A stretch of DNA of 64,000 nucleotides from CAVSJA01 sp963728145 (GCA_963728145.1 CAVSJA010000007.1:434001-498000); one strand, 5' to 3'; counted from the stretch's first letter, positions 1 to 9,601 are shown. Program-made: numbers and translations. The notes: a model not told the origin generated them from the letters alone.

Positions 1-31
1 ATATCGAAGTTAATTACACAATTATTATAAA

Positions 32-1639
32 GTGATTAGAGTTTCAATTCTATTTTGCTGCTTATCGATTTTCTTTTTTGCATCTGCACAAAAACAATCT
101 AAAGTCTGGGTGGCAGATAACGGGAATGGCACCTATAAGAATCCTGTTATCAATGCTGACTATAGCGATCCCGATGCAATAAGGGTTGGCGATGACTACT
201 ATATGATCTCATCAAGCTTCAATCATATTCCAGGTCTGCCGATCCTTCATTCAAACGATCTGGTGAACTGGACGATTATTGGACATGCATTAAAACGACA
301 ACCTCCTTTCGATCATTTTAATAAAGTGCAACATGGCAATGGTGTTTGGGCTCCGGCTATCCGTTATTATAAAAATGAATTTTATATTTATTATCCCGAT
401 CCTGATTTTGGAATTTACCTGATCAAATCAAAAAACATCAAAGGACCATGGACTGATCCGGTATTAGTTGAAGGCGGAAAAGGGTTAATTGATCCCTGCC
501 CTTTATGGGATGATGATGGAAAAGCCTACCTCGTGCATGCATTTGCCGGAAGTCGTGCTGGCATTAAGAGCATTCTTGTAATTAAACAAATGAATGCAGA
601 AGGGAATAAAACGATAGACAAGGGAGTGATGGTGTATGATGGTCATGATCTCGATCCTACTATTGAAGGACCGAAGTTTCATAAAAGAAATGGATACTAT
701 TACATATTTGCTCCCGCTGGTGGTGTATCTACAGGATGGCAATTAGTTTTGAGAAGCAAAAATATTTATGGGCCCTATGAAAGAAGGGTCGTGATGGATC
801 AGGGATCAACAACTATTAATGGACCGCATCAGGGTGCATGGGTTGATACAAAGACCGGTGAAGATTGGTTCCTGCATTTCCAGGATAAAGAAGCTTACGG
901 GAGAATAGTTCATTTGCAACCGATGAAATGGGTCAATGATTGGCCTATGATCGGAAGCGATAAAGACGGAGATGGAAAGGGTGAGCCAGTGATGGTTCAT
1001 AAGAAACCAAATGTTAGTAAGACTTATCCAATACAAACACTGGCAGACTCGGATGAATTTAATGAGAACAAAATCGGTTTGCAATGGCAGTGGCAAGCCA
1101 ATGATCAACTTTATTGGGCATTTCCTTTCAATGGCAAACTTAGATTGTTTTCTTATCCAATATCTGACACTGTAAAAAACTATTGGGAAGTTCCTAATCT
1201 GTTGATGCAAAAATTTCCCGCTGATGAGTTTGTTGCAACGACAAAACTCTCATTCAAGCCAAGAATGGACGAAGAAAGATGTGGATTGATAATACTTGGT
1301 GCTGACTATGCATTTTTATCATTAGTTAAGAAACCGGATGGCAATTATCTTTCCTTTAGCCGATGCATCAACGCAGATAAAGGAAGTCTACCAACAATAC
1401 AGGATGGTGAAAAAATTAATAGTTCAGAAATCTATTTGCGTGTAACAGTGACGCAGGGCGCTGAATGCAAATTCAGTTACAGTGAGGATGGAAAAACGTT
1501 CAAACCATGTGGAGAAGCATTAACCGCCAAGCCCGGTCGATGGGTAGGAGCAAAACTTGGTTTGTTTTGCACGAGTAGGCGCAAAACAAATGATGCTGGA
1601 TTTGCGGATTTAGATTGGTTTAGGGTAGAAGGATTGTAA
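32..1639 (+). CDS. Secreted glycoside hydrolase family 43 (beta-xylosidase/arabinofuranosidase-like)
   Basis: A 535-residue exported GH43 enzyme, expected to act as an inverting five-bladed propeller hydrolase on xylan or arabinan side chains. Residues 1-19 form a signal peptide ending ...FASAQ. The catalytic positions of the family are recognisable: Asp46 in YSDPDAI (general base), Asp154 in LIDPCPLW (pKa modulator) and Glu212 in TIEGPKF (general acid). The C-terminal ~200 residues look like the beta-sandwich that follows the propeller in GH43 beta-xylosidases. The start is GTG; an in-frame TAA at 11-13 leaves no upstream ATG. The exact substrate cannot be told from sequence. It ends at a bidirectional hairpin shared with the convergent TerB-like gene. 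Confidence 0.85.
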   Translation: MIRVSILFCCLSIFFFASAQKQSKVWVADNGNGTYKNPVINADYSDPDAIRVGDDYYMISSSFNHIPGLPILHSNDLVNWTIIGHALKRQPPFDHFNKVQHGNGVWAPAIRYYKNEFYIYYPDPDFGIYLIKSKNIKGPWTDPVLVEGGKGLIDPCPLWDDDGKAYLVHAFAGSRAGIKSILVIKQMNAEGNKTIDKGVMVYDGHDLDPTIEGPKFHKRNGYYYIFAPAGGVSTGWQLVLRSKNIYGPYERRVVMDQGSTTINGPHQGAWVDTKTGEDWFLHFQDKEAYGRIVHLQPMKWVNDWPMIGSDKDGDGKGEPVMVHKKPNVSKTYPIQTLADSDEFNENKIGLQWQWQANDQLYWAFPFNGKLRLFSYPISDTVKNYWEVPNLLMQKFPADEFVATTKLSFKPRMDEERCGLIILGADYAFLSLVKKPDGNYLSFSRCINADKGSLPTIQDGEKINSSEIYLRVTVTQGAECKFSYSEDGKTFKPCGEALTAKPGRWVGAKLGLFCTSRRKTNDAGFADLDWFRVEGL

Positions 1640-1642
1640 ATA

Positions 1643-1700
1643 GAATGACATCTTCTCCTATTTAGATAGCCAAGATCCTGAAAAAGAGAAGATGTCATTC
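1643..1700. terminator. Bidirectional hairpin between convergent genes
   Basis: A perfect 15-bp inverted repeat, GAATGACATCTTCTC at 1643-1657 and its complement at 1686-1700, lies exactly between two convergent stop codons. There is no long T-run on the plus side, so efficiency is uncertain, but position and symmetry fit a shared terminator. Confidence 0.6.
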
Positions 1701-1706
1701 CGTTAG

Positions 1707-2438
1707 TTAGAATTTTCCACCCAGTACACGACCAAGTAATCCGCCGGTGCTTCCCATTCCTCTTCCTCCACCAAGCATACCAATTAAAGATCCAATACCG
1801 CCCGTCATTGCGGCTCCCCCAAGAATTCCGCCAAGTCCGCCAAACGCGCCACCGCCTGAACCACCTCTTCTCCTGGAGAACATTCTCGAAAGCAGGATCG
1901 GTCCCGCTATCGCAATCAACCCTGTAACCAAAGAATTGGGGTTAATCCCGGCCTTTTGCATTTTTTCTTTTAAGCCTCCGAGAAAACCTGTTTCGGCAAC
2001 AGCTTGTGCAGGAACTTCCGAAGGCTTTACATTATCAGCAAACTGGTTTAATAGTGAGAATTGCTTTTGATCCACACCAAGATACTGAGCAACGCCATGA
2101 ACATATTGGCTTTCCGCTTCACTGTAATTATTATCAGATTTGGCAAAGGCCATGAGGTCGGTGACCAACGAAAACCTCAACTCGCTATTCTTAAGAATAT
2201 CAAGGGAGCGTTTTAATTCATCACCTGAAGTTTCTTGAGCAGCGCTGAGTACTGTTTGTGTTTCTGTCCCGGTGAGGTTAGCTCCTTCACATAAGTTCAT
2301 TATATATTCCAGTTCTTCCGGGCTTGCCTGCTTATCCGCTGTTGCAATAGACGCGATGGCGGCCAGGTACGCAGCCTTCTCCTGATCAGAGTAACCTTGC
2401 AAAATGGATTCGCTTGCTAATGTTTCATTTTGTGCCAT
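1707..2438 (-). CDS. TerB/DUF533-like protein with glycine-rich tail
   Basis: A 243-residue protein. Residues about 15-125 are helical with spaced acidic residues (SIATADKQASPEELEYI, AFAKSDNNYSEAESQYV), the pattern of TerB-like tellurite-resistance domains. A linker with a short hydrophobic segment (LVTGLIAIAGPILLSRM, ~170-186) leads to a Gly-rich tail. There is no signal peptide; the protein is probably cytoplasmic or inner-membrane attached. TerB-like domains are linked to envelope and metal stress, but the role here is unknown. It is a single gene, convergent with the GH43 gene. Confidence 0.6.
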   Translation of the reverse strand: MAQNETLASESILQGYSDQEKAAYLAAIASIATADKQASPEELEYIMNLCEGANLTGTETQTVLSAAQETSGDELKRSLDILKNSELRFSLVTDLMAFAKSDNNYSEAESQYVHGVAQYLGVDQKQFSLLNQFADNVKPSEVPAQAVAETGFLGGLKEKMQKAGINPNSLVTGLIAIAGPILLSRMFSRRRGGSGGGAFGGLGGILGGAAMTGGIGSLIGMLGGGRGMGSTGGLLGRVLGGKF

Positions 2439-3049
2439 AGTTGATAGTTTTTAAGTTAACTATTGTGCTTTTTCACGATTAACGAAAGAGTTTAGGAAGG
2501 GTCAACCTGAGGTTAAATTTTGCGGGACAGTAAAGGAAAGAATTTTTTAAGGATCTTACTAAAAAAATCGGGCTAAGTTATTATAGCAAGAATACCCCTA
2601 AAATGTAGATTTTACGGGCATTTGAAGGGTTTGACTGCCTTATTTTTATGAAATTGGGGAAAATTTTAATATACGATCTCCTGCCAAAGTACCAATTTAC
2701 TATCAGCATAAAGTAATACTTTGTAAGTTTTACCTTTTGAAAAATTGTTTTGACCAAAATGGTTACTCTCTTTTCCGGGCTGTTTGATTAATGAAAATTC
2801 TGAATTTCCGGCAACGTCGATAATTATCACACGCATTTGAGCATCAACTTTATTCCTTATACTCAGATTGCATGAACTGGCAAGTCTATCGATCAGACGG
2901 GTAAAAGGCGAGTGGAGTTTAAAGCTGTTCTCATTTTCAACATTTTAGACTTCAATAATATTTCCAAAGAGTTACTATATTAGCATGGCAAGGCACGGAC
3001 TATTTTTCCTCCAGGGGAAAGAAATCTTATTTACCAAACTAACTCGAGA
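2439..3049. other. 611-bp intergenic region with a gene remnant
   Basis: The gap between the TerB-like gene (reading left) and the response regulator (reading right) must hold both promoters. The part up to about 2660 is AT-rich with nothing recognisable. The part 2666-2944 holds an open frame on the minus strand, listed separately. No RNA gene is seen. Confidence 0.5.
2666..2944 (-). pseudogene. C-terminal remnant of an unidentified protein
   Basis: A 92-codon open frame runs from just after a TAA at 2945-2947 to a TAA at 2666-2668. It has no start near its 5' end; the first ATG is internal at 2836, leaving 56 residues. The composition looks coding, with alternating strand-like stretches (MRVIIIDVAGNSEF, GKTYKVLLYADSKLVLWQE) like the last beta-sandwich of a Bacteroidota secreted protein. 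It may be a decayed gene end, or a real 56-residue protein. The family is not recognised. Confidence 0.35.
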
Positions 3050-3445
3050 ATGCGCCCGGAACTTCTATTAATAGATGACGATCTGGATGATCAGGAGATT
3101 TTTTTAATGGCACTGGAACAAGTTGATTCAACTATTAGTTGCGTCGTTGTAGATGATTGTACAGAGGCGCTTAAAAGGCTAACTAACGACAAGTCTTTTC
3201 TACCGCGGTATATTTTTTTGGATATCAACATGCACAAAATGTCTGGAATTGATTGCCTGATAGAACTTAAGAAAAAGCATCATCTGAAGGACTCTCAAAT
3301 TATAATGTATTCGACGAATTCTGATAAAAAAATAGTTGACAGATCAAAAGAACTCGGCGCGAACGACTATCTCGTTAAACCCCCAAGTATCACCTTACTT
3401 ATCGAATCTCTGACAAATATTTTCAAACGAAATCCTATTCCATGA
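3050..3445 (+). CDS. Single-domain response regulator (Rcp1-like)
   Basis: A 131-residue CheY-like receiver with no output domain. The acidic pocket is Asp9-Asp10-Asp11, the phospho-acceptor Asp58 sits in IFLDINMHKMSG, the switch Ser/Thr in MYST and the conserved Lys in YLVKPP. The shape matches the Rcp1/phytochrome-type single-domain regulators that pair with PAS kinases. It overlaps the next gene by four bases (ATGA), so the two are translationally coupled and almost certainly partners. The downstream target cannot be inferred. Confidence 0.9.
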   Translation: MRPELLLIDDDLDDQEIFLMALEQVDSTISCVVVDDCTEALKRLTNDKSFLPRYIFLDINMHKMSGIDCLIELKKKHHLKDSQIIMYSTNSDKKIVDRSKELGANDYLVKPPSITLLIESLTNIFKRNPIP

Positions 3446-5034
3446 GTGGGGGAAGTGAGAACCTTAGTATGAATACTCGTTTTCTGACCGAACTGGACAA
3501 TCGAAATCTATTATATTCCAAAATGATAGAGGAGGTGCAGGACTACGCGATCATTTTGTTGAATAGAGATGGAATAATACAAAATTGGAATAAGGGTGCG
3601 GAAAAGATTAAGCAATACGCCGAAACTGAAGCAGTGGGAATGAGTTTTGAAATGTTTTATTTACCGGAAGATCGCGCGGATAAATTGCCTCAATACTTAT
3701 TAAATCAGGCATCAACGAATGGAAGAGCCGTTCACGAAGGATGGCGCTTGCGAAAAGATGGAACAAAATTTTGGGGTAGCATCACCCTTACCGCTCTGCA
3801 TGATTCCAGCGGGGACGTTATTGGTTTCACCAAAGTCACTCGTGATCTAACTGAGCGTAAACTGGCCGAAGATAAAGATCGACTTCTTGCGCAGCAATTG
3901 GCTGAAAGTAATGAGTTCCTTAGGAAAAGCGAAGAACAATATCATAAAATGATTGCCGAGGTAGTAGATTATGCGATCATCTTATTGGATGTGGATGGAA
4001 ATATCCGCAACTGGAATGCCGGCGCGCAACGAATAAAAGGATATTCGGAATCGGAAATTATAGGGAAGAATTTCCGGATATTTTATTCCCCGGAAGACCA
4101 GGCAATTCGATTGCCGGAATACCTAATCAAAACTGCTATTGACAATGGAAAGGCTAACCATGAAGGTTGGCGCGTACGGAAAGACGGTACGAAATTCTGG
4201 GGAAATATTGTCATTACCTCACTTCATGGACAAAATAATGAACTCATAGGCTTCTCAAAAGTTACGCGTGATTTGACAGAAAGAAAAGTGGCAGAGGATA
4301 AATTAAACGAATATCTTAAAGAATTGGAGAGCCAAAATGAACAGTTGGAACAATTTGCTTATGTGGCTTCTCATGACTTACAGGAACCGTTGCGTAAAAT
4401 CAGAACTTTCGTAGAAGTGGTGCAAAAAAATTACAACAATCAGGACCTTGTTGAAAAATATTTTCAAAAGATCAATTATTCCGCGCAAAGAATGAGCGAT
4501 CAAATTCAGGGTATTTTGGCTTACAGTCAGATTACCTGGAGCACCGAAAAAATAGTTGATACGGATGTAAATAAAATCATTTCAGGCATCCTGATCGATT
4601 TCGAGCTGCTGATTGCAGAAAAAAAAGCAAAGATTATTGTTGGCCATATTCCAGTGATAAGTGCAGATCCTATTCAGATTCAACAGTTATTTTATAATCT
4701 CCTGGGCAATGCACTCAAATTCTCCAAGAAAGATCCAATAATTGAACTATCATCCCAAACTATTACGTACAAGGGTTTGAAAGATATAATACCGGGAATT
4801 CAAAATCGAAATTATCTTCAAATTCTTGTAGCTGATAACGGAATTGGTTTTGACGACAAATTCCAGGATCAGATTTTTAATCTTTTTCAAAGGCTACACC
4901 CAAAGCATGAGTATGCTGGCACTGGTATCGGACTTGCTTTATGCAAAAAGATAATGGAAAACCATGACGGCTTTATCAAGGCTTCAAGCAAAGAAGGAGA
5001 AGGGGCGAAGTTTTATCTTTATTTTCCAGTTTGA
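3442..5034 (+). CDS. PAS-PAS sensor histidine kinase
   Basis: A 530-residue cytoplasmic kinase without membrane segments. Two tandem PAS domains with PAC motifs (about 25-140 and 165-285) are close copies of each other: both carry DYAIILL, NWN.GA, HEGWR.RKDGTKFWG and VTRDLTERK.AEDK. A coiled linker leads to a HisKA domain with the H-box AYVASHDLQEPLRKI (His311), then a HATPase with N-, G1- and G2-box features (GNALKFSKK, VADNGIGFDD, AGTGIGLALCKK). It is expected to phosphorylate the overlapping upstream receiver in response to a soluble or light/redox signal sensed by the PAS pair; the ligand is unknown. Confidence 0.9.
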   Translation: MSGGSENLSMNTRFLTELDNRNLLYSKMIEEVQDYAIILLNRDGIIQNWNKGAEKIKQYAETEAVGMSFEMFYLPEDRADKLPQYLLNQASTNGRAVHEGWRLRKDGTKFWGSITLTALHDSSGDVIGFTKVTRDLTERKLAEDKDRLLAQQLAESNEFLRKSEEQYHKMIAEVVDYAIILLDVDGNIRNWNAGAQRIKGYSESEIIGKNFRIFYSPEDQAIRLPEYLIKTAIDNGKANHEGWRVRKDGTKFWGNIVITSLHGQNNELIGFSKVTRDLTERKVAEDKLNEYLKELESQNEQLEQFAYVASHDLQEPLRKIRTFVEVVQKNYNNQDLVEKYFQKINYSAQRMSDQIQGILAYSQITWSTEKIVDTDVNKIISGILIDFELLIAEKKAKIIVGHIPVISADPIQIQQLFYNLLGNALKFSKKDPIIELSSQTITYKGLKDIIPGIQNRNYLQILVADNGIGFDDKFQDQIFNLFQRLHPKHEYAGTGIGLALCKKIMENHDGFIKASSKEGEGAKFYLYFPV

Positions 5035-5370
5035 TGGAATATGCTTACGGATTGCGGCGAACTCATCAAAGTGCAACTCGTAGAAATTCCCTGAACCTCC
5101 ATTTATCCGTAAAACGGCCCCCGCATGAATAAATACTTCTAACAAAACCTACCTTGTATCACAATTTTAAAGAGGCAGGGTTTTTTTGCACCAACTTACA
5201 ATTCTTGAAAAATAGAATGCTTTAAAGGATCCCATTCGTTAAGACAAACGGATTTATAATTCTTCGTATTGGTATCATTTGACTTCGCACCTGTTAAAAT
5301 GTAAAACATAGAAGAAGATTACAATTCCTTTTGTCAGTATTCTTATATCAATAATTAAATCTAGAATAAC
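5035..5370. other. 336-bp intergenic region
   Basis: AT-rich spacer between the kinase gene and the peroxidase operon. Its left part holds a weak hairpin with a T-run, listed separately. The right part should carry the promoter of the gene at 5371, but no confident promoter element is seen. Confidence 0.4.
5144..5187 (+). terminator. Probable intrinsic terminator after the kinase gene
   Basis: Imperfect arms AAAACCTACCT (5144-5154) and AGGCAGGGTTTT (5173-5184) can pair with one bulge and one mismatch and are followed by a run of T. The position, 110 bp past the kinase stop, fits termination of the two-component operon. Confidence 0.4.
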
Positions 5371-5916
5371 ATGAAACAGCATGAATGGATGACGCCAAAA
5401 GCCGTCGCAATTCCGAAGCATAGTGAGGAATGGCAAATGGGAAGATATGGTCCTATCTGGCCAAAGACTCCTGCCAACTACGGTTTTACAATCATTGCCA
5501 ATGTAATTCCCGGGCGCGCAGAAATTATAAGAAATCACGGAAATATCATTTCGGAGGCAATAAAAGGAGATCCCAGTTTTCTTGCGCCCCTCAAGTTGCA
5601 TTACCTGCGCTGGGTTCTTTTTGACAATGATACAAGATTCATGTATCAGGGCATATTTGATACAGACTTCGATAAATACACTGAAGATGCCGTTGCACTT
5701 TTTACTATAGGAGGGATCAATACAGTCTTTGAGAACCTGGAAGGATTTCCCCTGGATTGGAAAACGAATCCCCAGGGATTCGTAAAGTTTGTACGTGAAC
5801 ACCAATGCAATAGTTTTCTTGAATATGGGGAGTATCCATTTGTTTCAGCTGATGAGATCAAAAGTGCATTAAAGTTAAAAGCTGCTTTCTCTGAAATGCT
5901 CGATCAAATGCAATAA
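5371..5916 (+). CDS. Ferredoxin-fold (dimeric alpha/beta barrel) protein, likely peroxidase partner
   Basis: A 181-residue protein without a signal peptide. Residues about 35-130 (FTIIANVIPG, LHYLRWVLFD, RFMYQGIFDTDFDKY) have the strand-helix-strand pattern and the HY.RWV.FD signature of dimeric alpha/beta-barrel proteins that often accompany DyP-type peroxidases. It sits 34 bp upstream of the DyP gene and is probably cotranscribed. It may be a heme-handling or accessory subunit, or a separate domain of the same enzyme system. No catalytic residue is identifiable. Confidence 0.6.
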   Translation: MKQHEWMTPKAVAIPKHSEEWQMGRYGPIWPKTPANYGFTIIANVIPGRAEIIRNHGNIISEAIKGDPSFLAPLKLHYLRWVLFDNDTRFMYQGIFDTDFDKYTEDAVALFTIGGINTVFENLEGFPLDWKTNPQGFVKFVREHQCNSFLEYGEYPFVSADEIKSALKLKAAFSEMLDQMQ

Positions 5917-5950
5917 GAGTTGTTTATAGAACATAAAATCAGTCTCCAAA

Positions 5951-7273
5951 ATGCTCGAATTAGATGATATCCAGCATTATCTTTTGACCAGGCCCAATGC
6001 TACGATCGCACAGTATAATTTCATGACCTTCAAAAATGCGGAAAGCGGGCGAAACTGGATTGCCGCATTAGTGGACAAAATAGGGACTGTAAAATCGGTT
6101 ATGGAGGGTAGTGAGGCAGATATGCGATGGGTAACGCTGGCCTTTACCTATAATGGACTTGTTAAGCTTGGATTAGATAATAACTCCCTGTCTACTTTTC
6201 CCGAACCATTTAAGCAAGGAATGGCCGCCCGTGCAGCTATGCTCGGTGATACAGGAGCGAATCACCCGGATCACTGGGAAGATAATATCACCAGTCCAGA
6301 TCTTCATGCAGTAGTTATACTTTTTGCTCGTGATCAGAATGAAAGGGAACGCTGCATTAAGGAGCATCAGGCCTATCTTGATAAAAATCCTGGAGTAGAA
6401 ATTCTGTCAACACTTCTTCTCGAAGCCGTTCCTCCATTTGACTATGTTCACGAACATTTCGGATATCGCGACCGCCTCACGACACCCTTAATCGAAGGAA
6501 TGGGAATTGAAGCTACTCCGGGCTCGCATTCTCCTAGCAAACCCGGCGAATTCTTCCTGGGTTATCCTGATGAAACCGGGCTGATACCTCAATTGCCATT
6601 GCCCGAGATCCTTTCAAAGAATGGAAGTTTTCTGGCTTATCGAAAAATGCGGGAACATGTAGGCAGGTTCCGGGATTTCTTAAAGGCAAATGGAAAAACT
6701 GTTGAGGAACAGGAATTAGTGGCTGCTAAAATGATGGGGCGCTGGAGGAAAACAGGAGCACCGCTTGTTTTATGTCCCGATAAAGATGATCGTGAGCTTG
6801 GCTTTGATGATAAAAGGAATAACAATTTTGATTACGAGAAAATGGATCCGCATGGATATGCATGTCCTGTTGGGTCCCATATCCGAAGAATGAATGTCAG
6901 GGATAACAAGGTTTCCCAGATTATGAACAGGAGATTGATCATTAGAAGAGGCGGAACATATGGTCCCTATCTTCCCGATGATGCACCTGATGATGGAGCC
7001 AATCGTGGTATTGCTGTTTTTGCCGGTTGCGCTGATCTTTCCCGTCAGTTTGAATTTTTAATTTCTGTATGGGCTAATGATACTGGAATTTGAAGAATTG
7101 AATGAGAGAGATCCATTTGCAGGACTACAGGATGGATCATTAGATATGGTGATTCCAAAAAGACCAATCAAAAAGAAACTTAAGGGCTGCCTGCTTTTAC
7201 AAATGTGACAGGAGGAGCGTATTTCTTTCTGCCAGGCATTAAAGGCTTACAATATCTTGCTTCTTTGAAATAA
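5951..7273 (+). pseudogene. DyP-type heme peroxidase, interrupted by two frameshifts
   Basis: About 440 codons encode a DyP-type peroxidase. The intact first 380 codons include the GxxD signature as GYRDR (Asp174, with the usual final Gly replaced by Arg), the proximal heme-ligand His310 in CPVGSHIRR, and the distal Arg region near RRGGTYGP and SRQFEF. The frame stops at 7091-7093. The conserved continuation (FEELNERDPFAG, IPKRPIKKKLKG) is in the +1 frame from about 7090 to 7187. The C-terminal hallmark (AFTNVTGGAYFFLPG) returns to the original frame and ends at 7271-7273. So there is one extra base near 7085-7091 and one missing base near 7185-7187. Both could be sequencing errors or a real null allele. 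Confidence 0.8.
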
Positions 7274-7308
7274 GCGCCGCATTTAATTTTATAAAGAGAC
7301 AATCAGTT

Positions 7309-8328
7309 ATGAGTACAACTAATAAACCTTCGCCGCGCTTGTACAATCATTTTCTTGTTCCCAGGAAATATATTCCCGGAAAAAGAAGATTCAGTGTTTA
7401 TTGGACCTGGAGTTATCCCTGGGAAGCGAATCGGGATATAACTGAGATGGATAATCGTTTTTCAACAATGACCGAGGTTCGCCGGGTATTATGGCCGAAT
7501 TTCGAATCGATTGAATATTCTGAAAAAATGTTCCTTCAGGGAATTGCAGGAACCCTGGAATTGTTTCATCTGAGTATTGTGCGATTTCAGCAGGTAATTG
7601 GTGATGTTACCGGACACCCCGTTTCTGTATACCAACGCATTGACCAGGCTGGTCAACGATTGCCATTGGATGAACGTGTGCTTGCAGACACGGACACGCT
7701 GATGGTTTTCGGTTTGGATCATATGGTCACTGAACAGGAAGCTTCACCTGAAGAAATTGAAGCACTAAAGCAATTCTTAAAAAGAGAAGGAACCTGCTTG
7801 ATTCTTGGACCTCATCATGACGTAGGTGTTTCGGAAAATTTGAAAGAACGAAAGATGGAATATGCGCATCATGGTGATCCCTTAGTACCAAGACAACAAC
7901 GTTTTGGCAAATACACAAGATCATTAATGAAAGGGCTTGGAGTTCCTGTTGAAAATAGATTTGGTCTCCGGCCCGCGACCATCAAAGGGACGAATAAACT
8001 CACACCGCTTTCAATTGAAAAAGATCTGGATACACGTGGCTTGTTGAATGGTGTGAGCACATTTAATTTTCATATGCATCTTCCGCATTATGCAGTTACC
8101 ACAGATGATACCAATTTGATTCGTGTATTGGCGAAGCAACCTATTGATCTTTCTAAACCACATCCTTTCATCGAAGCGGGGAATAAAGAATTCAATATGT
8201 TTTTGTGGATGCCGCCTTCCGGTGAAAGAGCAGGCGATATTTTGTTAGCTGACTCTACCATATTTACAACCTTGTTTGGAGGCGATGAAAGCCTGGAGCG
8301 TTTCTGGAAAAATATTGCAACACTTTGA
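7309..8328 (+). CDS. Conserved hypothetical protein in peroxidase operon
   Basis: A 339-residue soluble protein with no signal peptide or membrane segment. A central alpha/beta region (ADTDTLMVFGLDH, LKQFLKREGTCLILGPHHD, with helices between) resembles the flavodoxin or glutamine-amidotransferase-like folds used by proteins that judge whether a threshold variable is set, but no catalytic triad is visible. It has a His-rich stretch (HFHMHLPHYA-like, near residue 250) and ends LLADSTIFTTLFGGDESLERFW. It lies 35 bp after the peroxidase stop and 23 bp before the porin gene, so it is part of the same operon. Function unknown. Confidence 0.6.
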   Translation: MSTTNKPSPRLYNHFLVPRKYIPGKRRFSVYWTWSYPWEANRDITEMDNRFSTMTEVRRVLWPNFESIEYSEKMFLQGIAGTLELFHLSIVRFQQVIGDVTGHPVSVYQRIDQAGQRLPLDERVLADTDTLMVFGLDHMVTEQEASPEEIEALKQFLKREGTCLILGPHHDVGVSENLKERKMEYAHHGDPLVPRQQRFGKYTRSLMKGLGVPVENRFGLRPATIKGTNKLTPLSIEKDLDTRGLLNGVSTFNFHMHLPHYAVTTDDTNLIRVLAKQPIDLSKPHPFIEAGNKEFNMFLWMPPSGERAGDILLADSTIFTTLFGGDESLERFWKNIATL

Positions 8329-8351
8329 AAACTGGTTTGTAAAAATGCTGT

Positions 8352-9558
8352 ATGGAGATCAGGCGAAAAATTCTTTCTCATTTTTTATTAGTCCTGCTCC
8401 CCATTTATTCTTTTACCCAGGAGAAAAAAAACAGCTTCGAGATATACGGGACCATCAATACTGATATTGTATATGATTTTAATTCCATTCACCCGGATTG
8501 GTATGATGTAATGAGGCCAACGAAACTTCCTTCCTTTCACAATGAGTTTGGCCCCAGCGGTAATATCTATTTCAGTGTTCGGCAAACCAAGCTGGGTTTT
8601 AAAAGCAGCACGCACACGCAGTTGGGAGAATTGAAAACGCAGTTTGATTTTGACTTTATTGGATTTGGAAAAGATGCCGGTCAGACGACACTTCATGTAA
8701 TTAATGCATATGCTCAATTAGGTCGTTTGGGATTTGGACAGACTCCCTCAGCCTTTATGGATCCCGATGTTTTTCCGGAAACATTGGATTACTGGGGACC
8801 GCTGTCAAGAGTATTCTTTCTTAATGTCCAGTTGCGTTACATACCAATCGAAAATGAAAAACAAAGATTGATCGTTGCGTTGGAACGACCTGGTGGTAAA
8901 GCCGATGGCGGGGATTATACAAATAGTATCGAGATTCAAAATATAAAACCTGTTTTTAATTTGCCGAATCTGACAGCACAGTATAGACATCAAAGGGAAT
9001 GGGGATATATACAAATAGCAGGCATTGCGAAGAGTATAAAGTGGAAGGACCTGGGTCCTTCAATTTACGATCTGAGCGGGAGTGCATTGGGTTGGGGAGG
9101 AAATCTTAGTCTTGTAATTAAAGCCAGTGATAAATTAACTTTGAAAACCCAGGGTGTATTATGGGGAAGGGATAGAAAACTATATTGCGGATGCGCCTGC
9201 AGATATAGCTTTGCAAAGCCAGCCGGGAAATCCTTCGCAGCCTTTGCAGGGAAAGCCACTACCGGTATGGGGCTTTTTCAGTTTTGCTGAAATAACCTGG
9301 AATAAAAAATTGAGGACCGCAGTCGGATATTCAATGGAAACAATTTCAAATACCGACCTGCAATCAGCCAATGCATTTAGAAAAGGCCAATACGGATTAA
9401 TCAATTTGCGCTATTCTCCTGTATATGTTATGATGTTCGCAGTCGAGTATCAATATGGAAGAAGAGATAATTTTAGCGATGGGTTTCATTCAATAGGAAA
9501 TAAGATACAGTTTACTTTCAAGTTTAATTTTTCGAAACAATTTATACAGGGTGAATAA
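8352..9558 (+). pseudogene. DcaP-like outer-membrane porin with one frameshift
   Basis: The gene starts with a signal peptide (LLVLLPIYSFTQ) followed by the strand pattern of DcaP-type trimeric porins: FEIYGTINTDIVYDF, FSVRQTKLGFKS, FDFDFIGF, NAYAQLGRLGFGQT. The first frame reads correctly to about 9153 and then into nonsense, stopping at 9290. The family-like continuation (YGEGIENYIADAPADIAL ... IQFTFKFNF) is in the +1 frame from about 9160 to 9558. Removing one base in TATTATGGGG would restore about 400 codons. Such porins admit small organic anions; this one may feed or vent the peroxidase pathway. Sequencing error and real inactivation are both possible. Confidence 0.75.
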
Positions 9559-9601
9559 CCAGAAGCACCTGACGAAGGTTGTGGCCTGGCAACAATAAAA
9601 A

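Noticed and set aside
1747..2070. 107-codon Pro-rich plus-strand frame
   Set aside because: It lies opposite the Gly-rich tail of the TerB-like gene; Gly codons give Pro codons on the other strand.
5951..7273. Programmed frameshifting in the peroxidase gene
   Set aside because: Two opposite shifts are needed and neither site has a recognisable slippery heptamer; a similar indel occurs in the neighbouring porin gene.
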